Shown here piece after piece: positions 1 through 8,134 of a DNA stretch of 9,894 nt. This stretch comes from JAFHCF01 sp048497495 (GTDB lineage Bacteria; Pseudomonadota; Alphaproteobacteria; Rhizobiales; Ancalomicrobiaceae). Numbering within the stretch: the first letter of the stretch is position 1; the number at the start of each line of letters is the position of its first letter. The translations under genes were made by a program, and so were the position numbers. Under the pieces are notes generated by a model, which ran no database searches, had not been told where the DNA came from, and saw nothing but the letters and a program-made list of their open reading frames with translations. The DNA is taken from positions 1 through 9,894 of the forward strand of contig JAFHCF010000231.1 of the NCBI GenBank assembly GCA_048497495.1, in the 5' to 3' direction.

Positions 1-1022
1 ACGCCGCCGCGCCCGAAGGGATCGTCGAAGAGGCCGAGCCTCTCTTTGGCGGCGAGCACCCGGCGCACGGCGGCGTCGATCTCGGCGATCGAGACGAGAC
101 CGCGCTCCAACGCCGGCTTCAAGCCGCGCGGATAGGCCTCGCTCTGCATGTCGACATCCATGCCGGCCTTCAACGCCAGGGCGGCGGCCTCGACCAGATC
201 GGCGGCGACACCATGGGCGACGAGTTCGCCGATGGCGCCGAATTCGGAGACGTAGATGCCCGTGAAGCCCCAGCCGTCGCGGACGAGATCGGTGAGGAAA
301 CCGCGATCGCCGGAGATCGGCCGGCCGGCGACGTCGATGAAGGCCGGCATGATGGCGAGGCATCCCGCCTTCACCGCCGCCTCGAAGGCGGGCAGATAGG
401 CCTCGTGCAACATCCGCTCGGAGATGTCGACGGCGGCGTAGTCGCGCCCCGCCGTGACGGCGCCATAGGCGACGAAGTGCTTGGCGGTGGCGGCGAGCGT
501 CGAGCGGCCGGCGAGGTTCGCGGTCTGGAAGCCGGCGACCTTGGCGCGGGCATAGACGCGGCCGACGTGAGGGTCCTCGCCCGGGCTCTCGACGATGCGG
601 CCCCAACGGGGGTCGCGGGCGAGATCGAGCATCGGCGCGAAGGTCAGGCTCAGGCCGTCTTCGGCCGCCTCTTCCGCCGCCACCCGCGCCGTCTCCTGCC
701 ACAGATCGGGACGGAAGGTGGCGGTCTCGCCGAGCGGCACGGGGAATTCGGTCTGGTAGCCGTGGATGACGTCGAGGGCGAAGATCAGCGGGATCTTCAA
801 CCGGCTCTCCTCGACGGCGACCCTCTGCAGGGCGTGAATGCGGTCGTGGCCGACGAGGTTGAGCACCGAGCCGCAGCGTCCGGCGCGCACGTCCTCGACG
901 TTCGGCTCGTCCCCCGCCATGGGTCCGGTGACGATGGTCTCGGCGCCGAGCGAGATCATGACCAACTGACCGATCTTCTCCTCGAGCGTCATGGCGGCGA
1001 CGAGATCGTCCATTCTCGACAT
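1..1022 (-). CDS. GH3 beta-glucosidase (BglX-like), partial: N-terminal 340 residues
   Basis: Glycoside hydrolase family 3 enzyme, which in this family removes terminal beta-linked sugars from oligosaccharides through a covalent intermediate. The reading frame is open from the start to the left window edge, so the C-terminal half is missing; BglX-type proteins are usually above 700 residues. Visible GH3 (beta/alpha)8 motifs in order: MTLEEKIGQLVM near residue 11, ALDVIHGYQTEFP near 90, DPRWGRIVESPGEDP, AKHFVAYGA with the substrate-binding Lys181-His182, GIYVSEFGAIGELVAHG near 255-271, and VLAAKERLGLFDDPFG at the edge. The last blocks resemble E. coli BglX (VSDHGAIKELIKHG). Start chosen: ATG at 1022, because AAGAAGG lies 8 bases upstream; a second ATG at 1013 is possible. 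There is no signal peptide, so it is probably cytoplasmic, unlike periplasmic BglX. Odd point: the position of the nucleophilic Asp is Glu260. Family assignment is firm; substrate is unknown. Confidence 0.9.
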   Translation of the reverse strand, partial: MSRMDDLVAAMTLEEKIGQLVMISLGAETIVTGPMAGDEPNVEDVRAGRCGSVLNLVGHDRIHALQRVAVEESRLKIPLIFALDVIHGYQTEFPVPLGETATFRPDLWQETARVAAEEAAEDGLSLTFAPMLDLARDPRWGRIVESPGEDPHVGRVYARAKVAGFQTANLAGRSTLAATAKHFVAYGAVTAGRDYAAVDISERMLHEAYLPAFEAAVKAGCLAIMPAFIDVAGRPISGDRGFLTDLVRDGWGFTGIYVSEFGAIGELVAHGVAADLVEAAALALKAGMDVDMQSEAYPRGLKPALERGLVSIAEIDAAVRRVLAAKERLGLFDDPFGRGG

Positions 1023-1140
1023 GGGTTTCACCTTCTTCCGTTCAGGCGGATCATTCTCCTCCCGATTGGTCGAAACTACGTGAACCGCGACACCGTCGTC
1101 GACACCCGAACCGACGAATCCACGTCGCGCCACGCACCGG

Positions 1141-1169
1141 TTGAAACGTCGGCACGGCCGGCGCAATGT
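1141..1169 (+). promoter_or_regulatory. Possible promoter of the ABC-araC-azlCD unit
   Basis: TTGAAA at 1141-1146 matches the sigma-70 -35 consensus at 5 of 6 positions. A 17-base spacer leads to CAATGT at 1164-1169, which is a poor -10 match (2 of 6). A start site near 1176 would give a leader of about 55 bases before the ATG at 1231. The divergent 1023-1230 region must hold promoters for both the GH3 gene and the plus-strand unit, but I found no convincing one for GH3 and no clear operator palindrome. Weak call. Confidence 0.22.
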
Positions 1170-1230
1170 CGGTGGTCGCCACTTCGCCGGGCGCGCGCCG
1201 GAAGCATCCCGGGGGAACAGAGAAGACGAC

Positions 1231-3021
1231 ATGACGGGACCCACCGCCCCTTCCGACATCCATCCGCAGATCGCCCCGCCGGCGCCGCCCCTCGGAACCT
1301 TCGGCCACGTTCGCAGCATCATCGGCCGCATGCGCGGCTCGCCGGACCGGCGGGCGGTGTTCTGGCTGGTGGCGGCGCTCGTCACCGCGATCGTCTCCAA
1401 CATCGGCGGCCAACTCTGGCTCAACGACTGGCAGGGCCTGTTCTACGACGCCCTGGAACGGCGCGACTGGCCCGGCTTCGTCGCCCAGTCGCTGAACTTC
1501 CTGAAGATCGCCGGAACGCTGCTGGTCCTGGTGGTGGCCCAGACATGGCTCACCGAGATGATCAAGATCCGCCTGCGCTCCTGGCTGACCGAGGATCTGC
1601 TCGACGACTGGCTGGTGTCGAAGCGTGCCTATCTCCTCACCTTCATCGGCGGGGCCGGCGCCAACCCGGACCAACGCATCCACGAGGACACCCGCCATCT
1701 CGCCGAACTCACCGCCGACCTCGGCGCCAGCCTGTTGCAGGCGACCTTGCTGCTGCTCTCCTTCGTCGGGGTGTTGTGGGTGCTGTCGGAGCAGGTGAAG
1801 TTCGACATCGGCGGCAAGCTCGTCGGCATCCCCGGCTACATGGTGTGGTGCGCCGTCGGCTTCGCGGCGGCCGGATCGGCGCTGACCTGGAGGGTCGGCC
1901 GACCGATGGTCGACGACAACGCGGCGCGCTACGCCCGGGAGGCGGAACTGCGCTTCGCCCTGGTGCGGGTCGGCGAATCGGCCGCCGGCATCACGCTCTA
2001 CGGCGGCGAGGCCGACGAGCGGCGCACCATCGCGGTGCTCTTCGGCAACGTCATCAAGGCGATGCGCCGCTTGACCGACGACCTCGCCCGCCTCACCTGG
2101 GTGACCTCCGGCTACGGCTGGCTGGCGTTGGTGGTGCCGGTGATCGTCGCCTCGCCCGGGTATTTCTCCGGCGCCATGTCGCTGGGCGGGCTGATGATGG
2201 TGGTCAACTCGTTCAACCAGGTGCAGTCGTCGCTGCGCTGGTTCGTCGACAATTATTCACGGCTGGCGGATTGGCAGGCGACGCTGAAGCGGGTGGAGAG
2301 CCTGCACGAGGCGTTGACGACGCTCGACCGACCCAACGGCGTCCACGGCCGCATCGACTTCATCGAGGATCCCGACGACGGGCTGGTCTTCGAGGATTTC
2401 GAGCTGGCGCTGCCGAACGGGCGGGCGGCCTTCGAGACCCCGTCGCTGAAGATCGAGGCGGGCGAGCGGGTGCGCATCTTCGCCGAGCCGGCGGCCGGCA
2501 AGTCGACGCTGTTCCTCACGCTCGCGGGCCTGTGGTCGCGCGGCCTCGGCACCATCCGGCTGCCGCCGCGCGACCGCGTCATGTTCCTGCCGGAGCGCCC
2601 CTATTTCCCCCTCGGGTCGCTGCGCGCGGCGGTCGCCTATCCCGAGCAGCCCGACGAATTCGACGATTCCGCGATCGAGGCGGCGCTCATGGCGGTCGGC
2701 CTGCCGCGACTGGCGGGTTGCCTCGACGACGTCGAGCGCTGGGACCAGGTCCTGTCCTCCGACGACCAGCAGACGCTGGCCTTCGCCCGGGCGGCGCTGC
2801 ATCGGCCGCCGTGGATCGTCATGGACGACGCCACCAGCGCCCTCGACCCCACCCAGAGCCGACGGGCGTTGGCGGCGCTCGCCGACATCCCCGGGGCGAC
2901 GGTGATCTCGCTCACCCGCTCCGAGAGCTTCGACGGTTTCTTCCACCGCACGCTGCGGCTCGGCCGGCGGCCGCGCATCGCCGGACGACGGTCGACGAAG
3001 CCGGTCGGAGCGCAGGGGTGA
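1231..3021 (+). CDS. SbmA/BacA-like ABC transporter, fused permease and degenerate ATPase domain
   Basis: A 596-residue inner-membrane half-transporter. Residues 20-345 match the ABC_membrane_2/SbmA-BacA fold: about six hydrophobic segments (near 42-64, 88-106, 165-187, 196-218, 292-310, 313-330), the family block NPDQRIHEDTR at 145-155, and REAELRF at 236-242. Residues 370-590 are an ABC ATPase domain of the YddA type. Relatives (YddA, Rv1819c-type, SbmA/BacA) move peptides, cobalamin or very-long-chain fatty acid-related solutes; the substrate here cannot be read. The ATPase motifs are all altered: Walker A begins with Ala (AEPAAGKS, 418-425, Lys424 kept), Q-loop Gln is Glu455, the signature is LSSDDQQ (508-514) with no Gly, Walker B ends Asp-Asp (532-533) instead of Asp-Glu, and the H-loop His is missing (ISLTRS, 559-564). 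Start: ATG at 1231 after AGAGAAG; an in-frame ATG at 1141 would add an Arg-rich, unlikely extension. Its stop overlaps the next gene's GTG. Confidence 0.88.
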   Translation: MTGPTAPSDIHPQIAPPAPPLGTFGHVRSIIGRMRGSPDRRAVFWLVAALVTAIVSNIGGQLWLNDWQGLFYDALERRDWPGFVAQSLNFLKIAGTLLVLVVAQTWLTEMIKIRLRSWLTEDLLDDWLVSKRAYLLTFIGGAGANPDQRIHEDTRHLAELTADLGASLLQATLLLLSFVGVLWVLSEQVKFDIGGKLVGIPGYMVWCAVGFAAAGSALTWRVGRPMVDDNAARYAREAELRFALVRVGESAAGITLYGGEADERRTIAVLFGNVIKAMRRLTDDLARLTWVTSGYGWLALVVPVIVASPGYFSGAMSLGGLMMVVNSFNQVQSSLRWFVDNYSRLADWQATLKRVESLHEALTTLDRPNGVHGRIDFIEDPDDGLVFEDFELALPNGRAAFETPSLKIEAGERVRIFAEPAAGKSTLFLTLAGLWSRGLGTIRLPPRDRVMFLPERPYFPLGSLRAAVAYPEQPDEFDDSAIEAALMAVGLPRLAGCLDDVERWDQVLSSDDQQTLAFARAALHRPPWIVMDDATSALDPTQSRRALAALADIPGATVISLTRSESFDGFFHRTLRLGRRPRIAGRRSTKPVGAQG

Positions 3022-3986
3022 GCGATTTCGTTCAAGACGCCGTCGCGGCGGCGTGGCAGCATGGCGCGATGACCACCGCGCCTCGCGACATCGACCGCCA
3101 CGACATGCCATCGCTCGCGACCGGCGAGACGGCGCGCTATTTCGTGCCGTCGCGCTATCCCGAGCTCGATTGCCTGACCGCCACCTTCACCACCCACAGC
3201 TATGCCCCCCACACCCACGACACCTATGTGATCGGCGCGGTCGGCCGGGGCGTCGAAGTGTGGAACGCCCGTGGCCGCAAGCACTATGCCGGCCCCGGCG
3301 ACGTGCTCTTCAACCTGCCGCTCGACGTCCACGACGGGATGCCCCACGGCGGCGGCTATTCCTATCGCATGACCTATCCGAGCGAGGCCTTCCTGCGCGA
3401 TCTGGCGGTCGCGGTCGGCGGTCGCGATCTCGGCGCGCCGTTCTTTCGCGACAACGTCGTCCACGATCCGGAAAGTGCCGCGCTGTTCGAGGCCGCCCAT
3501 CGCCGGCTGGAGAGCGGCGACGACGGACTGGCGGCCGAGGAGATGCTGACCACCGCCTATGGCCGGGTATTGCGGCGCCATGCCCGGATCGAGGCGCTGT
3601 CGCTCGGGCGCGAGCCGGGGCCGGTCGGCCGCGTCATGCGGCTGATCGAGGAGGCGCACGCCGAGGATCTCCGCCTCGCCGATCTGGCGGCGGTGGCGGG
3701 GCTCTCCACCCACCATCTGATCCGCGCCTTCCGCCGCGAGGTCGGGCTGACGCCGCACGCCCATCTGATCGGGGTCCGAGTGCGCCGCGCCCGCGATCTG
3801 TTGCGCGCCGGCGAAGCGCCGGCGGCGGTGGCGAACGCCGTCGGTTTCGCCGATCAGGCCCATCTCACCCGTGCCTTCAAGGCGCGGATCGGCGTGCCGC
3901 CCGGCGCCTATCGCCGTGCCGTGGCGCCGGAACGGCGATTTTCTTCAAGACCGGCGGCGGGTGGGGCGTCATCCTCGCCGCCATGA
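3018..3986 (+). CDS. AraC-family transcriptional regulator
   Basis: Cytoplasmic DNA-binding regulator of about 322 residues. The N-terminal half is an AraC-type cupin ligand-binding domain (HSYAPHTHDTYVIGAV, then GPGDVLFNLPLDVHDG). The C-terminal ~100 residues (about 203-301) carry two helix-turn-helix motifs: LADLAAVAGLSTHHLIRAFR and the second around AAVANAVGFADQAHLTRAFK, ending PPGAYRRAV as usual in AraC. Start chosen: GTG at 3018, because GGAG lies 7 bases upstream and GTGA overlaps the preceding stop; the ATG at 3069 (305 residues) is the alternative and has a weak ribosome site. The stop overlaps the azlC ATG (ATGA). AraC regulators next to azlCD usually control the exporter genes, so it probably senses an amino acid or related small molecule and acts on this unit; ligand and operator are not visible. 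Confidence 0.93.
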   Translation: MSDFVQDAVAAAWQHGAMTTAPRDIDRHDMPSLATGETARYFVPSRYPELDCLTATFTTHSYAPHTHDTYVIGAVGRGVEVWNARGRKHYAGPGDVLFNLPLDVHDGMPHGGGYSYRMTYPSEAFLRDLAVAVGGRDLGAPFFRDNVVHDPESAALFEAAHRRLESGDDGLAAEEMLTTAYGRVLRRHARIEALSLGREPGPVGRVMRLIEEAHAEDLRLADLAAVAGLSTHHLIRAFRREVGLTPHAHLIGVRVRRARDLLRAGEAPAAVANAVGFADQAHLTRAFKARIGVPPGAYRRAVAPERRFSSRPAAGGASSSPP

Positions 3987-4693
3987 CAGACCCTCGATCC
4001 CCTTCGCCCATCGCCGAGATCCGCCAGGCGGTGATCGACATCGCCCCGGCGATGGTCGCCGCCGCCCCCATCGGCCTGCTCTACGGAGCGCTCGCCACCG
4101 CCAAGGGCATGAGTGTCGGCGACGTGCTCCTCGCCTCCGGGCTGATCTTCGCCGGCGGGGCGCAACTCGCCGCGATCCAGATCTGGACCGTGCCGGTGCC
4201 GATCACCGCCCTCCTGGTCTCCACCCTGCTGATCAACGCCCGCTACATCCTGATGAGCGCGTCGCTCGCGCCCAAGGTGGCGCATCTGCCGCTTCTCGGG
4301 CGGATCGTCGGCTTCCACGTGCTCGCCGACGAGAATTGGGCGATGTCGGAGCGGCGGGCCGCCGGGGGCCGGGTGAGCGCGCCCTACTTCTTCGGCATGG
4401 GGGCGGTGTTCTGGATCAATTGGATGGCGTTCTCGACCCTCGGCGCCCTGACCGGGCCGCTGATCGGCGATCCGACCCGCTTCGGCGCCGATTTCGCCTT
4501 CACCGCCATGTTCATCGCGCTGACCGCCGGTTTCGCCCGATCCCGGACCTCGGTCCTGGTGATCGCCGTCTCCGCCGCCGCCGCGGCCCTCACCCATCTC
4601 GGCATCGGCGCGCCGTGGCACGTGCTCGCCGGGGCGCTCGCCGGCATCGGCGTCGCGGCGGCGCTGGGCGGCAACGAGGAGGGGGCGTCGTGA
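3983..4693 (+). CDS. azlC: AzlC family branched-chain amino acid exporter, large subunit
   Basis: A 236-residue polytopic inner-membrane protein, the usual length for AzlC/YgaZ. Hydrophobic segments lie near residues 18-38, 46-66, 72-92, 133-158, 170-185, 190-208 and 212-230. Family landmarks are the N-terminal APAMVAAAPIGLLYGALA, the conserved NARYILMSASLAP block (85-97), and the acidic DENWA (116-120) that corresponds to the TDE region of relatives. AzlC proteins with AzlD export branched-chain amino acids and toxic analogues such as 4-azaleucine; in E. coli YgaZH exports valine. Substrate here is inferred from family. The ATG at 3983 overlaps the AraC stop by 4 bases and has no good Shine-Dalgarno, which suggests translational coupling to the upstream gene. 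The gene ends in a GTGA overlap with azlD. Confidence 0.95.
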   Translation: MTDPRSPSPIAEIRQAVIDIAPAMVAAAPIGLLYGALATAKGMSVGDVLLASGLIFAGGAQLAAIQIWTVPVPITALLVSTLLINARYILMSASLAPKVAHLPLLGRIVGFHVLADENWAMSERRAAGGRVSAPYFFGMGAVFWINWMAFSTLGALTGPLIGDPTRFGADFAFTAMFIALTAGFARSRTSVLVIAVSAAAAALTHLGIGAPWHVLAGALAGIGVAAALGGNEEGAS

Positions 4694-4992
4694 GCGGGGA
4701 TACGGCCACACTCGTCGCCATTCTCGGCATGGCGGCGATCACCTTCTCCTGCCGGATCGCCGGCCTGATCCTCGGGCCGCGCTTTCGCCCCACCGGGCGG
4801 ATGCGCGCCGCCTTCGACGCCATCCCGCCGGCGGTGCTTACGGCGGTGATCGCGCCCACGGTGCTGGTCACCGGCTGGCCGGAGACGCTGGCCGGCGGGG
4901 TGGCGATCGTCGCCGCCTTCCGCCTGCCGATGCTCGCCACCATCGTCGCCGGCGTCGTCGCGGTGGTGGCGCTGCGTCACGGGCTCGGCTGA
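4690..4992 (+). CDS. azlD: AzlD family branched-chain amino acid exporter, small subunit
   Basis: A 100-residue membrane protein, the partner of AzlC in the exporter complex. It has about four hydrophobic segments (near 6-28, 44-61, 64-78, 82-95). The family block FDAIPPAVLTAVIAPTVLV (42-60) is clear, as is the basic loop GPRFRPTGRMR (29-39) that precedes it. Start chosen: GTG at 4690, overlapping the azlC stop as GTGA, with a purine-rich GAGGAGGGGG ribosome site just upstream inside the end of azlC. Last gene of the plus-strand unit; it stops 24 bases before the converging GH10 gene, with no recognisable intrinsic terminator in the gap. Confidence 0.94.
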   Translation: MSGDTATLVAILGMAAITFSCRIAGLILGPRFRPTGRMRAAFDAIPPAVLTAVIAPTVLVTGWPETLAGGVAIVAAFRLPMLATIVAGVVAVVALRHGLG

Positions 4993-5016
4993 GTTCCCGG
5001 CCGGCCGCGGCTCGGA

Positions 5017-6090
5017 TCAGCGGGGCTTGCCGGCGCCGAAGGCCTCGACCATGGCGGTGAAGGCCGGTTTGGGCGCGAAATCGCGATCGAAGGGCAGCGG
5101 CCGGGCGTCGGGACCATGGATGTCGCGGTAGTGGGTGAAGCCGTCGGCGAGTTCCCAGGTGATCACCGTCGTCACCTTGGGCTCGTCGAGGGCGGTGTCG
5201 AGCACGGCGCGATAGGTCGCGGCCACGCCGGCGTCGCGCTCGGCGATCGATCCGGTGAAGATGCGGTCGTCGACGTCGAGTTCGGTCAGCCAGATCTCGA
5301 CGCCGCGCGCCGCCAGATCGGCGAGGAAGCGGCGCCAGCCGACCGGATCGAAGGCATGGCCACGGACGATGTGGGCCTGGAGACCGACGGCGTCGAGGCG
5401 CAGGCCCGCGGCGCGGATCTCGTCGACGAGGCGCAGGAGACCGGCCCGCACCGCCAGCCCGCGCGCGTCGCCGGCCTCGGTGAAGGCCTCGTTGAGGACC
5501 AGCTTGGCGCCGGGATCGACGGCGGCGGCGACGCGGAAGGCGGCGGTGACGTAGTCGGGGCCGAGCGCATCCCACCACGGCCCGCCGCGAAAGCCGCCCC
5601 TGTGGCCGTGATCGGGCCAGAAGGGTTCGTTGACGACGTCCCAGGAATGGATGCGGCCGAGGTAGTGCCGCATCACCTCGGTGATGTGGTGCTCCAGCCA
5701 ATAGGCGCGGCGCCGAGGCGGGAGCGCCGCGAGCCAGGCCGGATTGTTCTCGTTCCAGATCAGCGTGTGGCCGCGGACGGGAATGCGGGCGCGCTCGGCG
5801 AAGTCGACCAGCCGGTCGGCGCCGGTGTAGTCGATCTCCGGCCCCTTGGGCCGCAGCGCCCCGAACTTCATCGACCAGTCGGTGGTGAGGATGCGCGCCT
5901 GGCGGCGCAAGAGATCGCCATAGGCGCGGTCGTCGAGCGCCTGCCGGTCGAAGGCCGAGCCGAAGGTGACGCCGACGCGCGCCGCCGCGTCGCCGAGGGT
6001 GAGGCTCGGCGCGGCCGTGGCCGGGCGCGTGGCGAGGAGCGGCTCGACGGCGAGGCCGGCGGCGGCGGTGAGGAAATCTCGACGGCGCAT
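5017..6090 (-). CDS. GH10 glycoside hydrolase (endo-1,4-beta-xylanase family), Tat-exported
   Basis: A 357-residue single-domain GH10 enzyme; the family cleaves internal beta-1,4 bonds, typically in xylan, with retention. Residues 1-27 form a Tat signal peptide (RRRDFL followed by a short hydrophobic stretch and a likely cut in PATAA-PS), so it acts in the periplasm or outside. The (beta/alpha)8 landmarks are present: RGHTLIW (106-112), acid/base Glu155 in WDVVNEP, LQAH (237-240), nucleophile Glu270 in WLTELDV, and TWELADG (311-317). No carbohydrate-binding module is attached. Odd points: several normally conserved glycone-site residues differ (DWSMKF where relatives have ENEMKW, WNEN for WHSQ, His320 where a Trp is usual), so xylan is not assured as substrate. 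Start: ATG at 6090 with GAGGAG 8 bases upstream; an upstream ATG at 6162 would bury the twin-arginine motif. It follows the ABC exporter gene after 31 bases, probably in one transcript. Confidence 0.92.
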   Translation of the reverse strand: MRRRDFLTAAAGLAVEPLLATRPATAAPSLTLGDAAARVGVTFGSAFDRQALDDRAYGDLLRRQARILTTDWSMKFGALRPKGPEIDYTGADRLVDFAERARIPVRGHTLIWNENNPAWLAALPPRRRAYWLEHHITEVMRHYLGRIHSWDVVNEPFWPDHGHRGGFRGGPWWDALGPDYVTAAFRVAAAVDPGAKLVLNEAFTEAGDARGLAVRAGLLRLVDEIRAAGLRLDAVGLQAHIVRGHAFDPVGWRRFLADLAARGVEIWLTELDVDDRIFTGSIAERDAGVAATYRAVLDTALDEPKVTTVITWELADGFTHYRDIHGPDARPLPFDRDFAPKPAFTAMVEAFGAGKPR

Positions 6091-6121
6091 CCCTGGTCTC
6101 CTCGGCGGGGTTCGATCGGGT

Positions 6122-7891
<1,770 letters not shown>

Positions 7892-8091
7892 CCTGGTCGA
7901 GGGCGGCGATCCCCGCGTGCCCGGACGATCCGGGACGACGTGTCACCACCAGGGTTGCCGAGGTCGGCCGGAGAGGGCGCGTTCGCATCGGCGCGTTTCC
8001 CCGTCAATGACCCAGATCGGCTCGGAGGGCAATCATCCCCGGCCCTCACACATGTTTCTGTGCCCCGGCGTTGCCGAATATCCTCGCACCT

Positions 8092-8132
8092 GCGGCCCGG
8101 GACGGTCCGGACCGCGCGGGGGCCCGGGCTGC
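8092..8132 (-). terminator. Nested GC-rich hairpin directly after the GMC gene
   Basis: The arms at 8092-8101 and 8123-8132 pair over 10 bases with one imperfect pair. Inside the loop lies a perfect 12-base palindrome, CGGTCCGGACCG, at 8103-8114. On the minus strand the structure begins 2 bases after the GMC stop codon. There is no T-run after it, so it is not a classic intrinsic terminator; it could halt or protect the 3' end of the GMC message. The rest of the 7892-8134 gap shows no gene and no convincing promoter. Confidence 0.35.
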
Positions 8133-8134
8133 GA

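Noticed and set aside
1130..1150. A LacI-type operator around ACCGGTTGAAAC upstream of the ABC gene.
   Set aside because: Only a 6-base palindrome is present; the flanking bases are not symmetric and no LacI gene is in the window.
2637..3863. A 408-codon minus-strand frame opposite the ABC and AraC genes.
   Set aside because: It is low-complexity Arg/Gly/Ala-rich, has no domain, and lies opposite two genes with clear family motifs.
3053..3982. An N-terminal extension of azlC in the same frame (the frame opens at 3053).
   Set aside because: The extension is Arg/Pro-rich shadow of the AraC gene; AzlC homology and normal length begin at the ATG at 3983.
213..3986. A 1257-codon plus-strand open frame from inside the GH3 region to the end of the AraC gene.
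   Set aside because: The first part is antisense to GH3 and the middle is out of frame with the ABC gene; it has no recognisable domain until the AraC protein begins. Only 3018-3986 is real. The run-on reflects high GC content.
4993..5016. CCGGCCGG and CCGCGG palindromes in the gap between azlD and the GH10 gene, as a shared terminator.
   Set aside because: They are short self-complementary sites with no loop and no T-run; the gap is only 24 bases.
7892..8134. Promoter for the ABC exporter-GH10 unit, with TTGCCC about 17 bases before CATTGA on the minus strand.
   Set aside because: The -10 match is only 2 of 6 and other equally weak pairs occur, so no promoter is called.
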